Shown here one piece after another: positions 55,348 through 64,000 of a stretch of DNA of 64,000 nt (position 1 is its first letter; the number at the start of each line of letters is the position of its first letter). The notes beneath the pieces were generated by a model. That model had not been told where the DNA came from and ran no database searches. It saw only the letters and a list, made by a program, of their open reading frames with translations. The stretch covers positions 62,001-126,000 of the forward strand of contig JAKARB010000011.1 in NCBI GenBank assembly GCA_021819435.1, in the 5' to 3' direction. Both the position numbers and the translations under genes were made by a program. Origin of the DNA: Pseudomonadota bacterium (lineage in GTDB: Bacteria; Pseudomonadota; Gammaproteobacteria; Burkholderiales; Burkholderiaceae_C).

Positions 55348-55365
55348 CGGGCCGGCCTTGGGTCT

Positions 55366-56052
55366 TCAATCTTGGAAGCGGCCGCCCACCAGGCGGCGCA
55401 TGCGGCTGCACCGCGCGGCCAGTTCGGTGTCGTGGGTGACCATCACCAGCGCCGTGCCCTGCAAGGCCGCCAAGTCCAGCATCAACTGGAAAACGGTGCC
55501 GGCGGTGTGGCGGTCGAGGTTACCGGTGGGCTCGTCGGCGAGCACACAGGCGGGCTGGGTCACCAGGGCGCGGGCCACGGCCACGCGTTGGCGCTCGCCA
55601 CCCGAGAGTTCGGCCGGGCGGTGGCCCACGCGGTTGAGCAGGCCCACGCGGTCCAGCCAGCCGCGCGCCTGTTCACGCGCCTGCTCGATCGGCATGCGGC
55701 GGATCAAGAGCGGCATGGCCACGTTGTCGAGCGCGGTGAATTCGGGCAGCAGGTGATGGAACTGGTAGATGAAGCCGAGGTGCTGGTTGCGCCAGGCACC
55801 CTGCTCGGCCGCGTTGAGTTGCGCCAGGTCACGGCCCATGAGGTGCACGCGGCCCCGCGTGGGCGCGTCGAGCCCACCCAACATGTGCAGCAGCGTGCTC
55901 TTGCCCGAGCCCGATGCACCGACGATGGCGAGGGTTTCGCCACGCGCCACTTCGAGGTCGACGCCGTCGAGCACGGTCAGGTCGAGCGAGCCCTCCTTGA
56001 ACCGGCGCACCAGGCCCGTGGCTTGCAAGATGAAATCGTTGGCTGAGGTCAT
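55366..56052 (-). CDS. lolD: Lipoprotein-releasing ABC transporter ATPase LolD
   Basis: A 228-residue ABC ATPase. Walker A is GASGSGKST, the signature [10 protein letters not shown], Walker [13 protein letters not shown] and H-loop VTHDTELA. LolD with LolC/E extracts lipoproteins from the inner membrane for LolA. The associated permease is the lolC/E gene at 57036. Two small genes lie between them. Confidence 0.95.
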   Translation of the reverse strand: MTSANDFILQATGLVRRFKEGSLDLTVLDGVDLEVARGETLAIVGASGSGKSTLLHMLGGLDAPTRGRVHLMGRDLAQLNAAEQGAWRNQHLGFIYQFHHLLPEFTALDNVAMPLLIRRMPIEQAREQARGWLDRVGLLNRVGHRPAELSGGERQRVAVARALVTQPACVLADEPTGNLDRHTAGTVFQLMLDLAALQGTALVMVTHDTELAARCSRMRRLVGGRFQD

Positions 56053-56058
56053 GCGCGC

Positions 56059-56268
56059 TCAGATGTTGAGGAACCAGGCGATGAGGTTCTTGGCCAGGAA
56101 GCCCAGCAAGCCGAAACCCAGCACCAGGAACAGGACGAAGGTGCCGAACTTGCCGGCCTTGGACTCGCGCGCGAGCTGCACGATGATGAAGGCCATGTAC
56201 AGCATGAAGCCGCCCACGCCGATGGTGAGCCCGAACTGAGCGATCTGCTCTTCAGTGAATCCGCCCAT
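56059..56268 (-). CDS. DUF2788 small membrane protein
   Basis: A 69-residue protein with two hydrophobic helices (FGLTIGVGGFMLYMAFIIVQ and LFLVLGFGLLGFLAKNLIAW) separated by ARESKAGKFG, the DUF2788 signature. It starts at ATG 56268, 1 base after the DUF2189 stop, and ends 6 bases before lolD. Role unknown. Confidence 0.88.
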   Translation of the reverse strand: MGGFTEEQIAQFGLTIGVGGFMLYMAFIIVQLARESKAGKFGTFVLFLVLGFGLLGFLAKNLIAWFLNI

Positions 56269-56269
56269 C

Positions 56270-57043
56270 TCAAACCGTTTCCCGGACCACCAGATCGCGA
56301 TAGGCATGCCAGGTGGCATGACCCAGGATCGGCATCACCAAAATCAATCCAAACATCAGGGTGCCCAGCCCCAGCAGGCACAGCGACATCACGATCGCGC
56401 CCCACAGGCTCATGCAGATGGGGTTGGCCATCACGGCGCGCCAGCTGGTGAGCACGGCCTGGCCGACGCCAACCTGGCGGTCGAGCAACAGGGGCAGTGC
56501 CACCACGCTGGAAGCGAAGACCGGCGCGGCCATCAGCCCGCCCATCACCAGCCAGAGCTCGAAGAAGCCCGGATCGGGCGCCAGCACGACGCGCAGCAGG
56601 AAGTCTTGCGGCGTGGTGACCGGCGGTTTCACACCCAGGGTGATGAGCGCTGCCGAGGTGATGACCCAACCCGTGCCCAGGGCCGTGAGCAGCACGCCGA
56701 AACGCACCAGCCGCCCATCGAGCGAAGACCACACCTGCCAGACCGTGTGCAGGCCCACGTCTTCGCCTTTGAGCAAGCCACGGCTGACCGCATACAGGCC
56801 GGTCGACAAGATCGGCGCCACCAGCAGGAAGCCCGAGAGCGCGCCGGCCAGCACCCAGAAGCGGTCCCACGCGAGGTAGAGCATCAGCCCGCCGAACACG
56901 CCCATGGCCAAGCCGTGCAGCAGCCCCACCAGCGGCGCATTGAGGAAGTCGCTGAAGCCCCGGCTCAGCCACAAGAAGGTGCGCCATGAATGCACCTTGC
57001 GCACGCGCAGCGGGCGGTGGAAGGACACGCGCTTGTCATTCAT
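56270..57043 (-). CDS. DUF2189 membrane protein
   Basis: A 257-residue inner-membrane protein with six hydrophobic segments. It resembles DUF2189 proteins: AMGVFGGLMLYLAWDRFW, PILSTGLYAVSRGLL and MPILGHATWHAYRDLV. Its start overlaps the lolC/E stop by 8 bases, so it is coupled to the lipoprotein transporter permease. Function unknown. Confidence 0.88.
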   Translation of the reverse strand: MNDKRVSFHRPLRVRKVHSWRTFLWLSRGFSDFLNAPLVGLLHGLAMGVFGGLMLYLAWDRFWVLAGALSGFLLVAPILSTGLYAVSRGLLKGEDVGLHTVWQVWSSLDGRLVRFGVLLTALGTGWVITSAALITLGVKPPVTTPQDFLLRVVLAPDPGFFELWLVMGGLMAAPVFASSVVALPLLLDRQVGVGQAVLTSWRAVMANPICMSLWGAIVMSLCLLGLGTLMFGLILVMPILGHATWHAYRDLVVRETV

Positions 57044-58289
57044 ATCGGAGGGCCTCGGCGGGTTGCACGCGGCTGGCGCGCCAGCTCGGGTAGAGCGTGG
57101 CGAGCAGGGACAAGACCAAGGAGATGGCGCCGATGGGCACGATGTCTGCGGCCTGCGGGTCGGACGGCATCTTGCTGATGAGGTAGATGCTGCCCGGCAA
57201 GAAGCTCACGCCGAGCATGTGCTCGATGGCCGGCACGATCACGTCGATGTTGAAGGCCACCAGCAGCCCCAGCCCCAGGCCGCCGATCGTGCCCAGCACG
57301 CCGGACATGGCGCCCTGCACCATGAAGATGCCCATGATGGAGCTCGGGCTCGCGCCCAGCGTGCGCAAGATGGCGATGTCGGCCTGCTTGTCGGTCACCG
57401 TCATCACCAGGGTGGAGACGAGGTTGAACGCCGCCACGGCCACGATGAGCGTCAGGATGATGAACATCATGCGCTTTTCAACCTGCACAGCGTCAAACCA
57501 GTTGCGGTTGGTGCGCGTCCAGTCGCGCACGGCGATGCCAGGGCCCAACTTGTCGGCCAGTTCGGCGGCCACGGCACGGGCCTGCTGTGCATCCTTGAGC
57601 TTGAGCTGCACGCCCACCGGCCCGCCGGTGCGAAACAGCTTGGCCGCATCGTCGATGTGCATCAGCACCAGGCCGTTGTCGTACTCATAGTGGCCGGCGC
57701 TGAAGATGCCCTCGACCGTGACCTGCTTGACCCGAGGCGTGATGCCGGCTGGCGTCACCTGCCCGCTGGGCGCCACCAGCGTGAGCGCATCGCCCTCGCG
57801 CACGCCCAGTTGAAGGGCCATCTCGCGGCCAATGATCACGCCCCACTCGCCCGGCTTCAGGCGCGCGAAGGTGGACTTCATGCTCGCGGCCAGCGGCGTG
57901 ACCGCGACCTCGGCCTGCGGGTCGATGCCGCGCACCATGGCGCCACGCATGTCCTCGCCTCGGGCGATCAGGGCCTGGGCTGGCACGAAGGGCGCCGCGC
58001 CCACCACCGCCGGGTGTTGCTCGGCCTGCCGGGCCAGCGCCTGCCAGTCAGGCAAACCGATGCCGGAGGTGTCGAGCAGCTCGACGTGCGCGATGACCGA
58101 GAGCATGCGGTCGCGCACCTCTTTCTGAAAGCCATTCATCACCGACAGCACGATGATGAGCGCCGCCACACCCAGCGCGATGCCCAGCACCGACACCCCG
58201 GAGATGAAGGAAATGAAACCGTTGCGGCGCGTGGAGCGGCTGGCGCGCGTGTAGCGCCAACCCACCCGCCATTCATAAGGCAAGTTCAT
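57036..58289 (-). CDS. lolC: Lipoprotein-releasing permease LolC/LolE
   Basis: A 417-residue permease. Membrane helices lie at about 20-50, 275-300, 320-345 and 380-400, and a large periplasmic domain spans 50-270, the LolC/E layout. VGWRYTRASRSTRRNGFISFISGVS is a family start. Only one permease gene is seen, so the complex may be a homodimer (the LolF-type arrangement) or the partner lies elsewhere. ATG 58289 is used; the open frame upstream enters the antisense of the rpfE-like gene. Confidence 0.93.
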   Translation of the reverse strand: MNLPYEWRVGWRYTRASRSTRRNGFISFISGVSVLGIALGVAALIIVLSVMNGFQKEVRDRMLSVIAHVELLDTSGIGLPDWQALARQAEQHPAVVGAAPFVPAQALIARGEDMRGAMVRGIDPQAEVAVTPLAASMKSTFARLKPGEWGVIIGREMALQLGVREGDALTLVAPSGQVTPAGITPRVKQVTVEGIFSAGHYEYDNGLVLMHIDDAAKLFRTGGPVGVQLKLKDAQQARAVAAELADKLGPGIAVRDWTRTNRNWFDAVQVEKRMMFIILTLIVAVAAFNLVSTLVMTVTDKQADIAILRTLGASPSSIMGIFMVQGAMSGVLGTIGGLGLGLLVAFNIDVIVPAIEHMLGVSFLPGSIYLISKMPSDPQAADIVPIGAISLVLSLLATLYPSWRASRVQPAEALRYE

Positions 58290-58324
58290 GGTGGGGGGAG
58301 TGTACTCATTCGATAATCGCGGCC

Positions 58325-59371
58325 ATGCTCCCTGCTTCCGGTCTCCCCTCCGACCCCGTTGCCGCCAAGGCCACCTCGCACTGGGTGATCCCCTTCGCAT
58401 CCAGCCTGTCCGAACCCTGCCAGCACGCCCTGACCAAGCTGAAAGCCCCCGCCACCCTGCCCTGCCTGAGCACCTTGCTCGACCGGATGCAAGCCGTCGC
58501 CCGCCTGGCGGGTGACGAATACGCGCTGGCGATGCCCCATGAGCGCCTGCTGGCCGGCGAACTCCGCTGGACCGAGCCCGACGGCCTGCAACCCTGGGGC
58601 GCCTGGTGGGCGGCACGCGACGGCCTCGCCCTGCCCGCTGATCGCTGCTGGGCACTGCTCAGCCCTGGCCACTGGCTGATGGGCCGCGATCACCTGACCT
58701 TGCTCGATCCGACCGGGCTGGGCCTTTCTGATGACGAATCCTGCGCCCTGCTGGAGGCCCTGCGCCCTTTCTTCGAAGAAGACGGCTGGACGCTGCGATG
58801 GGGCGCCGCCACCCGCTGGTACGCCAGCCACCCCGAGCTCGACGGCCTGAGCACCGCCTCGCTGGAGCGCGTGATCGGCCGCAACCCCGACCTCTGGCTG
58901 GCCGAAGACCCCGATGGCCATCCGCTGGCGCGCAAGCTGCGCCGCCTGCAGGCCGAGGCACAGATGCTGCTCTACAACCACCCCCTCAACGAGCGCCGCA
59001 GCGAAGCCGGGCTGGCCACGGTCAACTCCTTCTGGGTGAGCGGCTGCGGTCGCCCGCCTGCCTCGCCCGCCTCGCTGACCCTGCCCGCTCACCTGCGCGT
59101 GATCGACGAACTGCGCACGCCGCTGCTGGCCGACGACATGCCCCTGTGGCTCGAAGCCTGGCAACACATCGACACCCACGTGCTGCCCGAGGTGCTCTCG
59201 GCGCTCGACGCCGGCCAAGCTGTCAAACTCACGCTCTGCGGCGAACGCCACGCCGTGACCTTCGGCCCGAGCCCGAAACCCGGTTTGGCGACGCGATTGA
59301 TGACTCGCCTGCGTCACATGGGCGGCCCAGTGCACCGCCACTCTCCCGCCGTCTGCCTGGGCGAACTCTGA
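58325..59371 (+). CDS. RpfE-like / phosphoglycerate-mutase-annotated protein
   Basis: A 348-residue protein, usually annotated as cofactor-independent phosphoglycerate mutase or RpfE-type regulatory protein in Burkholderiales. It has PCLSTLLDRM, LLSPGHWLMGRDHL and LYNHPLNERRSEAGLATVNSFWVSGCG, the last a typical block. None of the phosphoglycerate mutase metal motifs is visible, so catalytic activity is doubtful. It is upstream of recJ on the same strand, 77 bases apart, an order also seen for rpfE and recJ in Xanthomonas. Function unknown. Confidence 0.78.
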   Translation: MLPASGLPSDPVAAKATSHWVIPFASSLSEPCQHALTKLKAPATLPCLSTLLDRMQAVARLAGDEYALAMPHERLLAGELRWTEPDGLQPWGAWWAARDGLALPADRCWALLSPGHWLMGRDHLTLLDPTGLGLSDDESCALLEALRPFFEEDGWTLRWGAATRWYASHPELDGLSTASLERVIGRNPDLWLAEDPDGHPLARKLRRLQAEAQMLLYNHPLNERRSEAGLATVNSFWVSGCGRPPASPASLTLPAHLRVIDELRTPLLADDMPLWLEAWQHIDTHVLPEVLSALDAGQAVKLTLCGERHAVTFGPSPKPGLATRLMTRLRHMGGPVHRHSPAVCLGEL

Positions 59372-59448
59372 TCACCTGCCAAACCAGCCCCGTCGGCGAA
59401 GCCCCCACCCATTCAGCGCCCCAACCGCCGACCGCCACGTCCATCCCC

Positions 59449-61167
59449 ATGAAGTTCACCCCCCGAGACGTGCCCCCGCGCACCACCTGGGCCCTGGAGC
59501 AGGCAGGCGTGCCACCCCTGCTGGCCCGCCTGTACGCCGCGCGCGGCATCCGCCAGCCAGAAGACCTCGACGACAGCCCGGCCCGCCTGCTGCCCCCATC
59601 GCAGTTGCAGGGCACGCAAGAAGCGGCCCACCTGCTCGCCGACGCCATCGAGCAGGGCCGGCGCATCTGCATCGTGGCCGACTACGACTGCGACGGCGCC
59701 ACCGCCTGCGCCACGGGCCTGCGCGGCCTGATGATGCTGGGCGCCCAGCCTGATCAGGTCGGCTACGTGGTGCCCGACCGCGCCGTGCATGGCTACGGCC
59801 TCACGCCCCCGATCGTCGAGATGGTCAGGCAACGGGGTGCGGACGTGCTCGTCACCGTGGACAACGGCATGGCCAGCCATGAAGCCGTGACGCTGGCCCG
59901 CGCCCAAGGCATGCAGGTGCTCATCACCGACCACCACTTGCCGGTGGTGCTGGACGACGGCACAGTGAGCCTGCCCGACGCAGACGTGATCGTGAACCCC
60001 AACCAGCCCGGTTGCCCCTTTCCCAGCAAGGCCATGGTGGGCGTGGGCGTGATGTTCTACGTGCTGCTGGCCCTGCGTGCCGAGCTGCGCCAGCGCGGCC
60101 GCTTCGACGCCGCCAGCCAGCCGCGCATCGACGCCCTGCTCGACCTGGTGGCGCTGGGCACCATCGCCGACGTGGGCCGGCTCGACGAGAACAACCGACG
60201 CCTGGTCAGCCAGGGCCTCAAGCGCATCCGAGCGGGCCGCATGCAGCCGGGCATCGCCGCGCTGTTCGCCGCTGCTGGCCGGGACGCCTCGCGCGCCACC
60301 AGCCAGGACTTCGGCTTCGCGCTGGGCCCGCGCGTGAACGCTGCCGGCCGCCTGGCCGAGATGGGCCTGGGCATCGAATGCCTGTTGACCGATGACCGCC
60401 GCCGCGCCACGGAACTGGCCCGCCAGCTCGACGCCATCAACCGCGAGCGCCGCGAGCTCGAATCCGGCATGCGCGAGCAGGCCGAGCTGCGGCTCGATTC
60501 GCTGATGCCCGAGGGCGAGCCGCCCGCCGCCATTGCCCTGTTCGACCCCGAGTTCCACGAAGGCGTGGTGGGCATCGTGGCCTCGCGCCTGAAGGACCGC
60601 CTGCACCGACCCACCTTCGTCTTCGCGATGGGCCAGGACGGGCTGCTCAAGGGCTCGGGCCGCTCCATCCCTGGCTTTCACCTGCGCGACGCACTCGACC
60701 TCATCGGCAAGCGCCACCCCGGCTTGCTGCGCCGCTTCGGCGGCCACGCCATGGCGGCGGGTTGCACCATCGGCGAGGATGATTTCGACGTGTTCGAGCA
60801 GGCCCTGGCTCGGGTGGCCACCGAAGGCCTGGACCCCAGCTTGCTGGCGCGCCAACTGCCCACCGACGGCCCCCTGCCCCCCGAGTGCTTCACACCCGAG
60901 GCCGTGTCGCAACTGGACGAGGCGGTGTGGGGACCGGGCTTCGAAGCACCCGTCTTCAGCGACGAGGTGGAGGTCATCACCCAGCGCCTGGTGGGCGAGC
61001 GCCACCTCAAGCTCAGCCTGCGCATGCAAGGCACGGTGCGCGACGGGATCTGGTTCGGGCGCAGCGAGCCGCTGCCGGCGCGCGCGCAACTGGCCTACCG
61101 CCTCAGCCTGGACGAATTCCAGGGGCGGCAGCGTGTGCAGATGGTGGTGGAAGGCATGGCCGACTGA
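59449..61167 (+). CDS. recJ: Single-stranded-DNA-specific exonuclease RecJ
   Basis: A 572-residue 5'-3' exonuclease in recombination and mismatch repair. DHH-domain motifs are ADYDCDG, TDHHLP and VALGTIADVG; the DHHA1 domain has GSGRSIPGF and GGHAMAAG. The C-terminal OB-like region is complete. ATG 59449 starts MKFTPRDVPPRTTW. Complete and of normal length. Confidence 0.96.
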   Translation: MKFTPRDVPPRTTWALEQAGVPPLLARLYAARGIRQPEDLDDSPARLLPPSQLQGTQEAAHLLADAIEQGRRICIVADYDCDGATACATGLRGLMMLGAQPDQVGYVVPDRAVHGYGLTPPIVEMVRQRGADVLVTVDNGMASHEAVTLARAQGMQVLITDHHLPVVLDDGTVSLPDADVIVNPNQPGCPFPSKAMVGVGVMFYVLLALRAELRQRGRFDAASQPRIDALLDLVALGTIADVGRLDENNRRLVSQGLKRIRAGRMQPGIAALFAAAGRDASRATSQDFGFALGPRVNAAGRLAEMGLGIECLLTDDRRRATELARQLDAINRERRELESGMREQAELRLDSLMPEGEPPAAIALFDPEFHEGVVGIVASRLKDRLHRPTFVFAMGQDGLLKGSGRSIPGFHLRDALDLIGKRHPGLLRRFGGHAMAAGCTIGEDDFDVFEQALARVATEGLDPSLLARQLPTDGPLPPECFTPEAVSQLDEAVWGPGFEAPVFSDEVEVITQRLVGERHLKLSLRMQGTVRDGIWFGRSEPLPARAQLAYRLSLDEFQGRQRVQMVVEGMAD

Positions 61168-61227
61168 AATCGGCGGCGACGCAGTGCCAGGCGCCTACAC
61201 AAAGGCGCGTCGGCGATGCCCGAGGCC

Positions 61228-61599
61228 TCAGCGGTAGGCCTGCAGGGCTCGGGCCGTGGCCGTGGTGGCCGGCGGCGCGAACGAGGTGCTTTCACCCGGG
61301 AACAGCATCCCCAAGGTGCGGCCGAACGAGGCCGTGGCGCGGTGAACCGCCTGCTGTTGCTGCATGCAACGGGTGCGCGCCAGCATCAGGCGCTGCACCA
61401 GCTCAGGCGACAGGGCAGAGCCCTCGCCATGGCGCAAGGCCGCCAACGAGCCAGCCAGACATTGCTGCAACCGCTGGGCCTGCCCGTCGATGCGGTCTGC
61501 ATCGCCCGATGCCAGCGCCTCGTCCAGGGCGGACAGGTGGGCATCGACCTCGGCCAGGCAGGCCGAGGTGTCGAAAGCGGGCACAGCGGATCCAGCCAT
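61228..61599 (-). CDS. flgN: FlgN-like flagellar export chaperone
   Basis: A 123-residue helical protein, Ala/Leu/Gln-rich and with no membrane segment. It lies 5 bases after flgM in a flgA-flgM-flgN order, which is the basis for calling it FlgN, the chaperone of hook-associated proteins FlgK and FlgL. Sequence signal alone is weak, as usual for FlgN. Confidence 0.7.
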   Translation of the reverse strand: MAGSAVPAFDTSACLAEVDAHLSALDEALASGDADRIDGQAQRLQQCLAGSLAALRHGEGSALSPELVQRLMLARTRCMQQQQAVHRATASFGRTLGMLFPGESTSFAPPATTATARALQAYR

Positions 61600-61604
61600 C
61601 GTCG

Positions 61605-61910
61605 TCAGGCCTGGCCGCGTTGCAGCAGTTCCTTGGCGTTGCTGATCAGCTTGTCAGCGATCACCTCGGCGTCAACCTGGTAGCTGCCGTCGTCGATGGC
61701 TTGCTTGACCTTGGAAACCTTCTCCATGTCGATGACGCCATCGCCGCCGGCCATCAGACCCGTGGCAGAGGTCGACAGCGTGACTTTTGCACTCTGATTG
61801 ACGGGCCCATCGGTGGATGATGCTCGTCCGGAGGCATTCGTCGACGCAGCGCCTTCCGTGCGGCCGGTGACAGCACCGAGCGCCTTGTCAAGGGGGTTGC
61901 CGATTTTCAT
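61605..61910 (-). CDS. flgM: Anti-sigma-28 factor FlgM
   Basis: A 101-residue FlgM. The N-terminal MKIGNPLDK and the C-terminal helical binding region (DMEKVSKVKQAIDDGSYQVDAEVIADKLI) are typical. It holds FliA inactive until hook completion. A FliA-type promoter is readable 46 bases upstream. Confidence 0.93.
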   Translation of the reverse strand: MKIGNPLDKALGAVTGRTEGAASTNASGRASSTDGPVNQSAKVTLSTSATGLMAGGDGVIDMEKVSKVKQAIDDGSYQVDAEVIADKLISNAKELLQRGQA

Positions 61911-61955
61911 GATGTTCTCCTAAGACCCGGCGCATGCCGAGTGGTCACATCCGCG

Positions 61956-61983
61956 ATATCGACGCGGCCTTGGCAAGACTTTA
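61956..61983 (-). promoter_or_regulatory. Candidate FliA (sigma-28) promoter of flgM
   Basis: On the minus strand TAAAGTC (plus 61977-61983) and GTCGATAT (plus 61956-61963) match the TAAA and GCCGATAA boxes with a 16-base spacer after TAAA. It ends 46 bases before the flgM ATG, as expected for the autogenous FliA/FlgM loop. Confidence 0.5.
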
Positions 61984-62049
61984 GCCTCGAATAGCTGGGA
62001 ACCCCGCCGATAGGGGGGTATTTTGAAAGTTTTTGTCTCAAGCCGTGAC

Positions 62050-62895
62050 TCACAGTGTCACCTCCACCAGGCGCTCACCCACGGGTTGACCGCAGACGAC
62101 ACGGCCCTGTTCGGTGCGAACGCGGGCGCAGGTGCCTTCGTCACCAGGACTCAGGGCGACGCCCTCGGCGGCCACCATGAACCCCTGGCCCTTCACGTTC
62201 AAGCGGACCGGCTCGCCAGCGGCGAACCACCGGCGGGCCTTCACGTCATCTTGGCGCAGGCTCTGACCGGCCGAGATCGATCGCATCACAGAGCGCCCGA
62301 CGATGTCCGATGCGTGCACCAGCGCGGGTGAGACCGAGGCGGCCAGATCGACTTCGGCCTCGGCCACGTCGGACGCCGACACGATGCTGCCCGGGCGCAA
62401 GGGCACGGTCGCGACCAGCGCCGGCCCCCAGACCTTGACCTGCACCGGCCAGTAAACATTCCAGCGCACCGGGCCCTGCTCGCAGCGCAAGCCCACCCGG
62501 GTGCGGCCCAGCAGCGGCGCGCCATCGGGCACGTAGGCCTTCACGCGGTCGCACGGCGCCAGGCGGATGCGCGGATCCAACTGCCCCAGGCTGACTTCGA
62601 TGCGCGGGGGCTGCTTCTTCGCGGCCTTGCCACCTTGGCCCTGCCCTGGAGCCTGGCCTTCGGCACCGAGCGACTCGGCGATTTTCGGCAGCGGCTGTTG
62701 CTTGAGCAGGTTCTCGACCTGCGCCTGCAAGCCCTGGTTGGCGGCGCTGCCGTCGTCGGCCAGCGCTGCGGGCACCCCCACCGTCCAGCCCGCCAGACAG
62801 GCGCTCAGCCAGGCCGCCGCCCACGCCATGGCGGCGCCCAGCCCACGGGGGCGGCGCGCGTGATGTGCTTGGGTGAGGCGGATGAGGTGGTCCAT
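62050..62895 (-). CDS. flgA: Flagellar P-ring assembly chaperone FlgA
   Basis: A 281-residue periplasmic chaperone for P-ring assembly. A basic N-terminus and hydrophobic segment (AAAWLSACLAGWTVGVPAALA) form the signal peptide. The C-terminal SAF/ChapFlgA domain has VPLRPGSIVSASDV, SISAGQSLRQDDV and VKGQGFMVAAEG. A Gln/Gly/Lys-rich insert sits around residues 75-95. ATG 62895 gives a usual signal; later ATG codons are possible. It diverges from flgB. Confidence 0.9.
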   Translation of the reverse strand: MDHLIRLTQAHHARRPRGLGAAMAWAAAWLSACLAGWTVGVPAALADDGSAANQGLQAQVENLLKQQPLPKIAESLGAEGQAPGQGQGGKAAKKQPPRIEVSLGQLDPRIRLAPCDRVKAYVPDGAPLLGRTRVGLRCEQGPVRWNVYWPVQVKVWGPALVATVPLRPGSIVSASDVAEAEVDLAASVSPALVHASDIVGRSVMRSISAGQSLRQDDVKARRWFAAGEPVRLNVKGQGFMVAAEGVALSPGDEGTCARVRTEQGRVVCGQPVGERLVEVTL

Positions 62896-63058
62896 GCCGC
62901 CAATGTAGGCAGCCTCCGCATCGCGCAAGGGCGGGAAATAGGGGCCGTTTGGTGCGCTATTCCGGCTCATGTTCCGGCGGACAAGGATCAACATCCCCAT
63001 CACGCTGCGTCGACCTGCATCCCGCCCTTCGGGAAGCAGTCCGCCGGAGGATGCCCAC

Positions 63059-63499
63059 ATGCTGAACCGATTGACCGACTCGCTGAACTTCCAGGCCACC
63101 GCGCTCAACCTGCGGTCGGAGCGCCAGCGCCTGATCGCCAGCAACATCGCCAACGCCGACACCCCCGGCTACGTAGCGCGCGACTTCGATTTCTCGCAGG
63201 CCCTGAGCCAGGCCACCGGCCAGCGCTCGGCAGGCACCAGCAGCCTGGCGCCGGCCACCGTCCGACCGAGCAGCAGCCACGCCGGCCACCTGGGCCTGGA
63301 CGGCCGCCCCGCCGACGCCAGCAACGCCGAGCCCTCGCTGAATTACGCCACCAACGCCCAGACCAACCTGGACAACAACACGGTGGACATGAACCGCGAA
63401 CGCGCCAGCTTCGTGGACAACACCGTGCGCTACGAGGCCACCCTGCGCTTCATCAACGGCACGGTGCGCACGCTCAACACGGCCATCACCGGCCAATGA
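63059..63499 (+). CDS. flgB: Flagellar basal-body rod protein FlgB
   Basis: A 146-residue proximal rod subunit. LRSERQRLIASNIANADTPGYVARDFDF is the conserved rod N-terminus, and the C-terminal helix RYEATLRFINGTVRTLNTAI matches FlgB. ATG 63059 has GGAGG 8 bases upstream. First gene of flgB-flgC-flgD. Confidence 0.95.
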   Translation: MLNRLTDSLNFQATALNLRSERQRLIASNIANADTPGYVARDFDFSQALSQATGQRSAGTSSLAPATVRPSSSHAGHLGLDGRPADASNAEPSLNYATNAQTNLDNNTVDMNRERASFVDNTVRYEATLRFINGTVRTLNTAITGQ

Positions 63500-63519
63500 G
63501 GCCTTGAGAGGAGATCCAG

Positions 63520-63930
63520 ATGTCGATGTTCAAGATCTTCAACGTGTCGGGCAGCGCGGTCAGCGCGCAAAGCCAACGCCTCAACGTGGTGGCCTCGAAC
63601 CTGGCCAACGCCGACACCGTGGCCGGCCCCGATCGCCAGGCCTACAAGGCACGTCAGGTGGTTTTCAGCACCACGCCCATGGGCGACGTGGGCACCGCTG
63701 GCGTGCAGGTCTCGCAGATCACGGAAGACAACACCCCGGGCCGCCGCCAGTTCGACCCCAAGCACCCGCAGGCCGATGCCGAGGGCTACGTCACCTACAG
63801 CAACGTCAACGCCGTGGAAGAGATGGTCAACATGATCTCGGCCTCGCGTTCGTACCAGAACAACATTGAGGTCATGAACACGGCGAAGACGCTGCTGAGC
63901 AAGACGCTGCAGATGGGACAAGGTAACTGA
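63520..63930 (+). CDS. flgC: Flagellar basal-body rod protein FlgC
   Basis: A 136-residue rod subunit. SAQSQRLNVVASNLANADTV and the C-terminal NAVEEMVNMISASRSYQNNIEVMNTAK are diagnostic of FlgC. AGAGGAGA precedes ATG 63520. It lies 20 bases after flgB. Confidence 0.96.
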   Translation: MSMFKIFNVSGSAVSAQSQRLNVVASNLANADTVAGPDRQAYKARQVVFSTTPMGDVGTAGVQVSQITEDNTPGRRQFDPKHPQADAEGYVTYSNVNAVEEMVNMISASRSYQNNIEVMNTAKTLLSKTLQMGQGN

Positions 63931-63932
63931 TC

Positions 63933-64000
63933 ATGAGCACCGCCGTCACCAACAACACCGCCACGAGCAACACCAGCTCGGCCGCGACCGGCAACAAGTC
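63933..64000 (+). CDS. flgD: Flagellar hook assembly scaffold FlgD, 5' end only
   Basis: The ATG at 63933, 2 bases after the flgC stop, opens a frame of 22 codons (Ser/Thr/Asn/Ala-rich) that runs off the window. Low-complexity starts of this kind and the position after flgC fit FlgD. Confidence 0.7.
   Translation, partial: MSTAVTNNTATSNTSSAATGNK

Noticed and set aside
54337-56046. A 569-codon plus-strand frame opposite tatD and lolD
   Set aside because: Shadow frame with no domain; both minus-strand genes are complete.
62003-62014. GCCGATAG on the plus strand as a FliA -10 box
   Set aside because: No TAAA lies 15 bases upstream, and it would fire into the 3' end of flgA.

Overview
The window is GC-rich, densely coded DNA of a free-living, flagellated betaproteobacterium, most likely order Burkholderiales near Aquabacterium, Leptothrix, Rubrivivax or the Comamonadaceae. 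This rests on gene neighbourhoods: alaA-hom-thrC, surE-pcm-nlpD, rpfE-like next to recJ, flgNMA facing flgBCD, a 508-residue class I fumarase, and a PEP-CTERM surface protein. No tRNA, rRNA, CRISPR array, insertion sequence or prophage is visible. Confidence in the order is good; the genus is a guess.

Layout. 0.2-9 kb: YqhA-type membrane protein, fumarase, patatin-like lipase, MBL-fold hydrolase, PEP-CTERM protein, and ClpB behind a heat-shock-type promoter. 9-14.9 kb: a GGDEF protein, a moeA-moaD-moaE-crcB operon, a hemerythrin-like protein and a nitronate monooxygenase-like protein. 15-29.4 kb: the accessory region. An AraC regulator diverges from a gene that joins a Baeyer-Villiger-type flavin monooxygenase (BVMO) to an HSL-type esterase in one 825-residue chain, followed by two alpha/beta hydrolases. 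Facing it is a tightly coupled five-gene operon (separate BVMO, separate HSL esterase, two SDRs, an SMP-30/strictosidine-synthase-like protein). Two TetR regulators and a secreted protein with two copies of a Cys-containing domain plus an IPT domain close the region. The gene set fits oxidation of a secondary alcohol to a ketone, then to an ester or lactone, then hydrolysis. It resembles the VirS/mymA locus of mycobacteria and the chn-type cycloketone loci.

29.5-33.7 kb: a VOC-family protein, then a nitric-oxide module: NorR, two GGT-N7-ACC NorR boxes, a sigma-54 promoter, the di-iron NO-response protein NorA/YtfE, and an HPP-CBS protein that may handle nitrite. 33.7-39.6 kb: alaA-hom-thrC, a Phd/VapC-type toxin-antitoxin pair with a readable promoter and operator, a Mth938-like protein and Bcp peroxiredoxin. 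39.6-47.4 kb: a candidate small RNA, PhoH-PIN protein, a second GGDEF protein, RlmD, and surE-pcm-nlpD without the usual rpoS. 47.6-56 kb: a two-component system, a GspE/PilB-type ATPase with a spermidine-synthase-like protein, a DNA glycosylase, a frameshifted dgkA, TatD and LolD. 56-64 kb: DUF2788, DUF2189, LolC/E, RpfE-like, RecJ, and the flagellar cluster flgN-flgM-flgA diverging from flgB-flgC-flgD, the last cut by the window edge.

Starts were chosen by ribosome-binding sites, conserved N-termini and ATGA overlaps. Family assignments come from motif recognition only; no database search was run.
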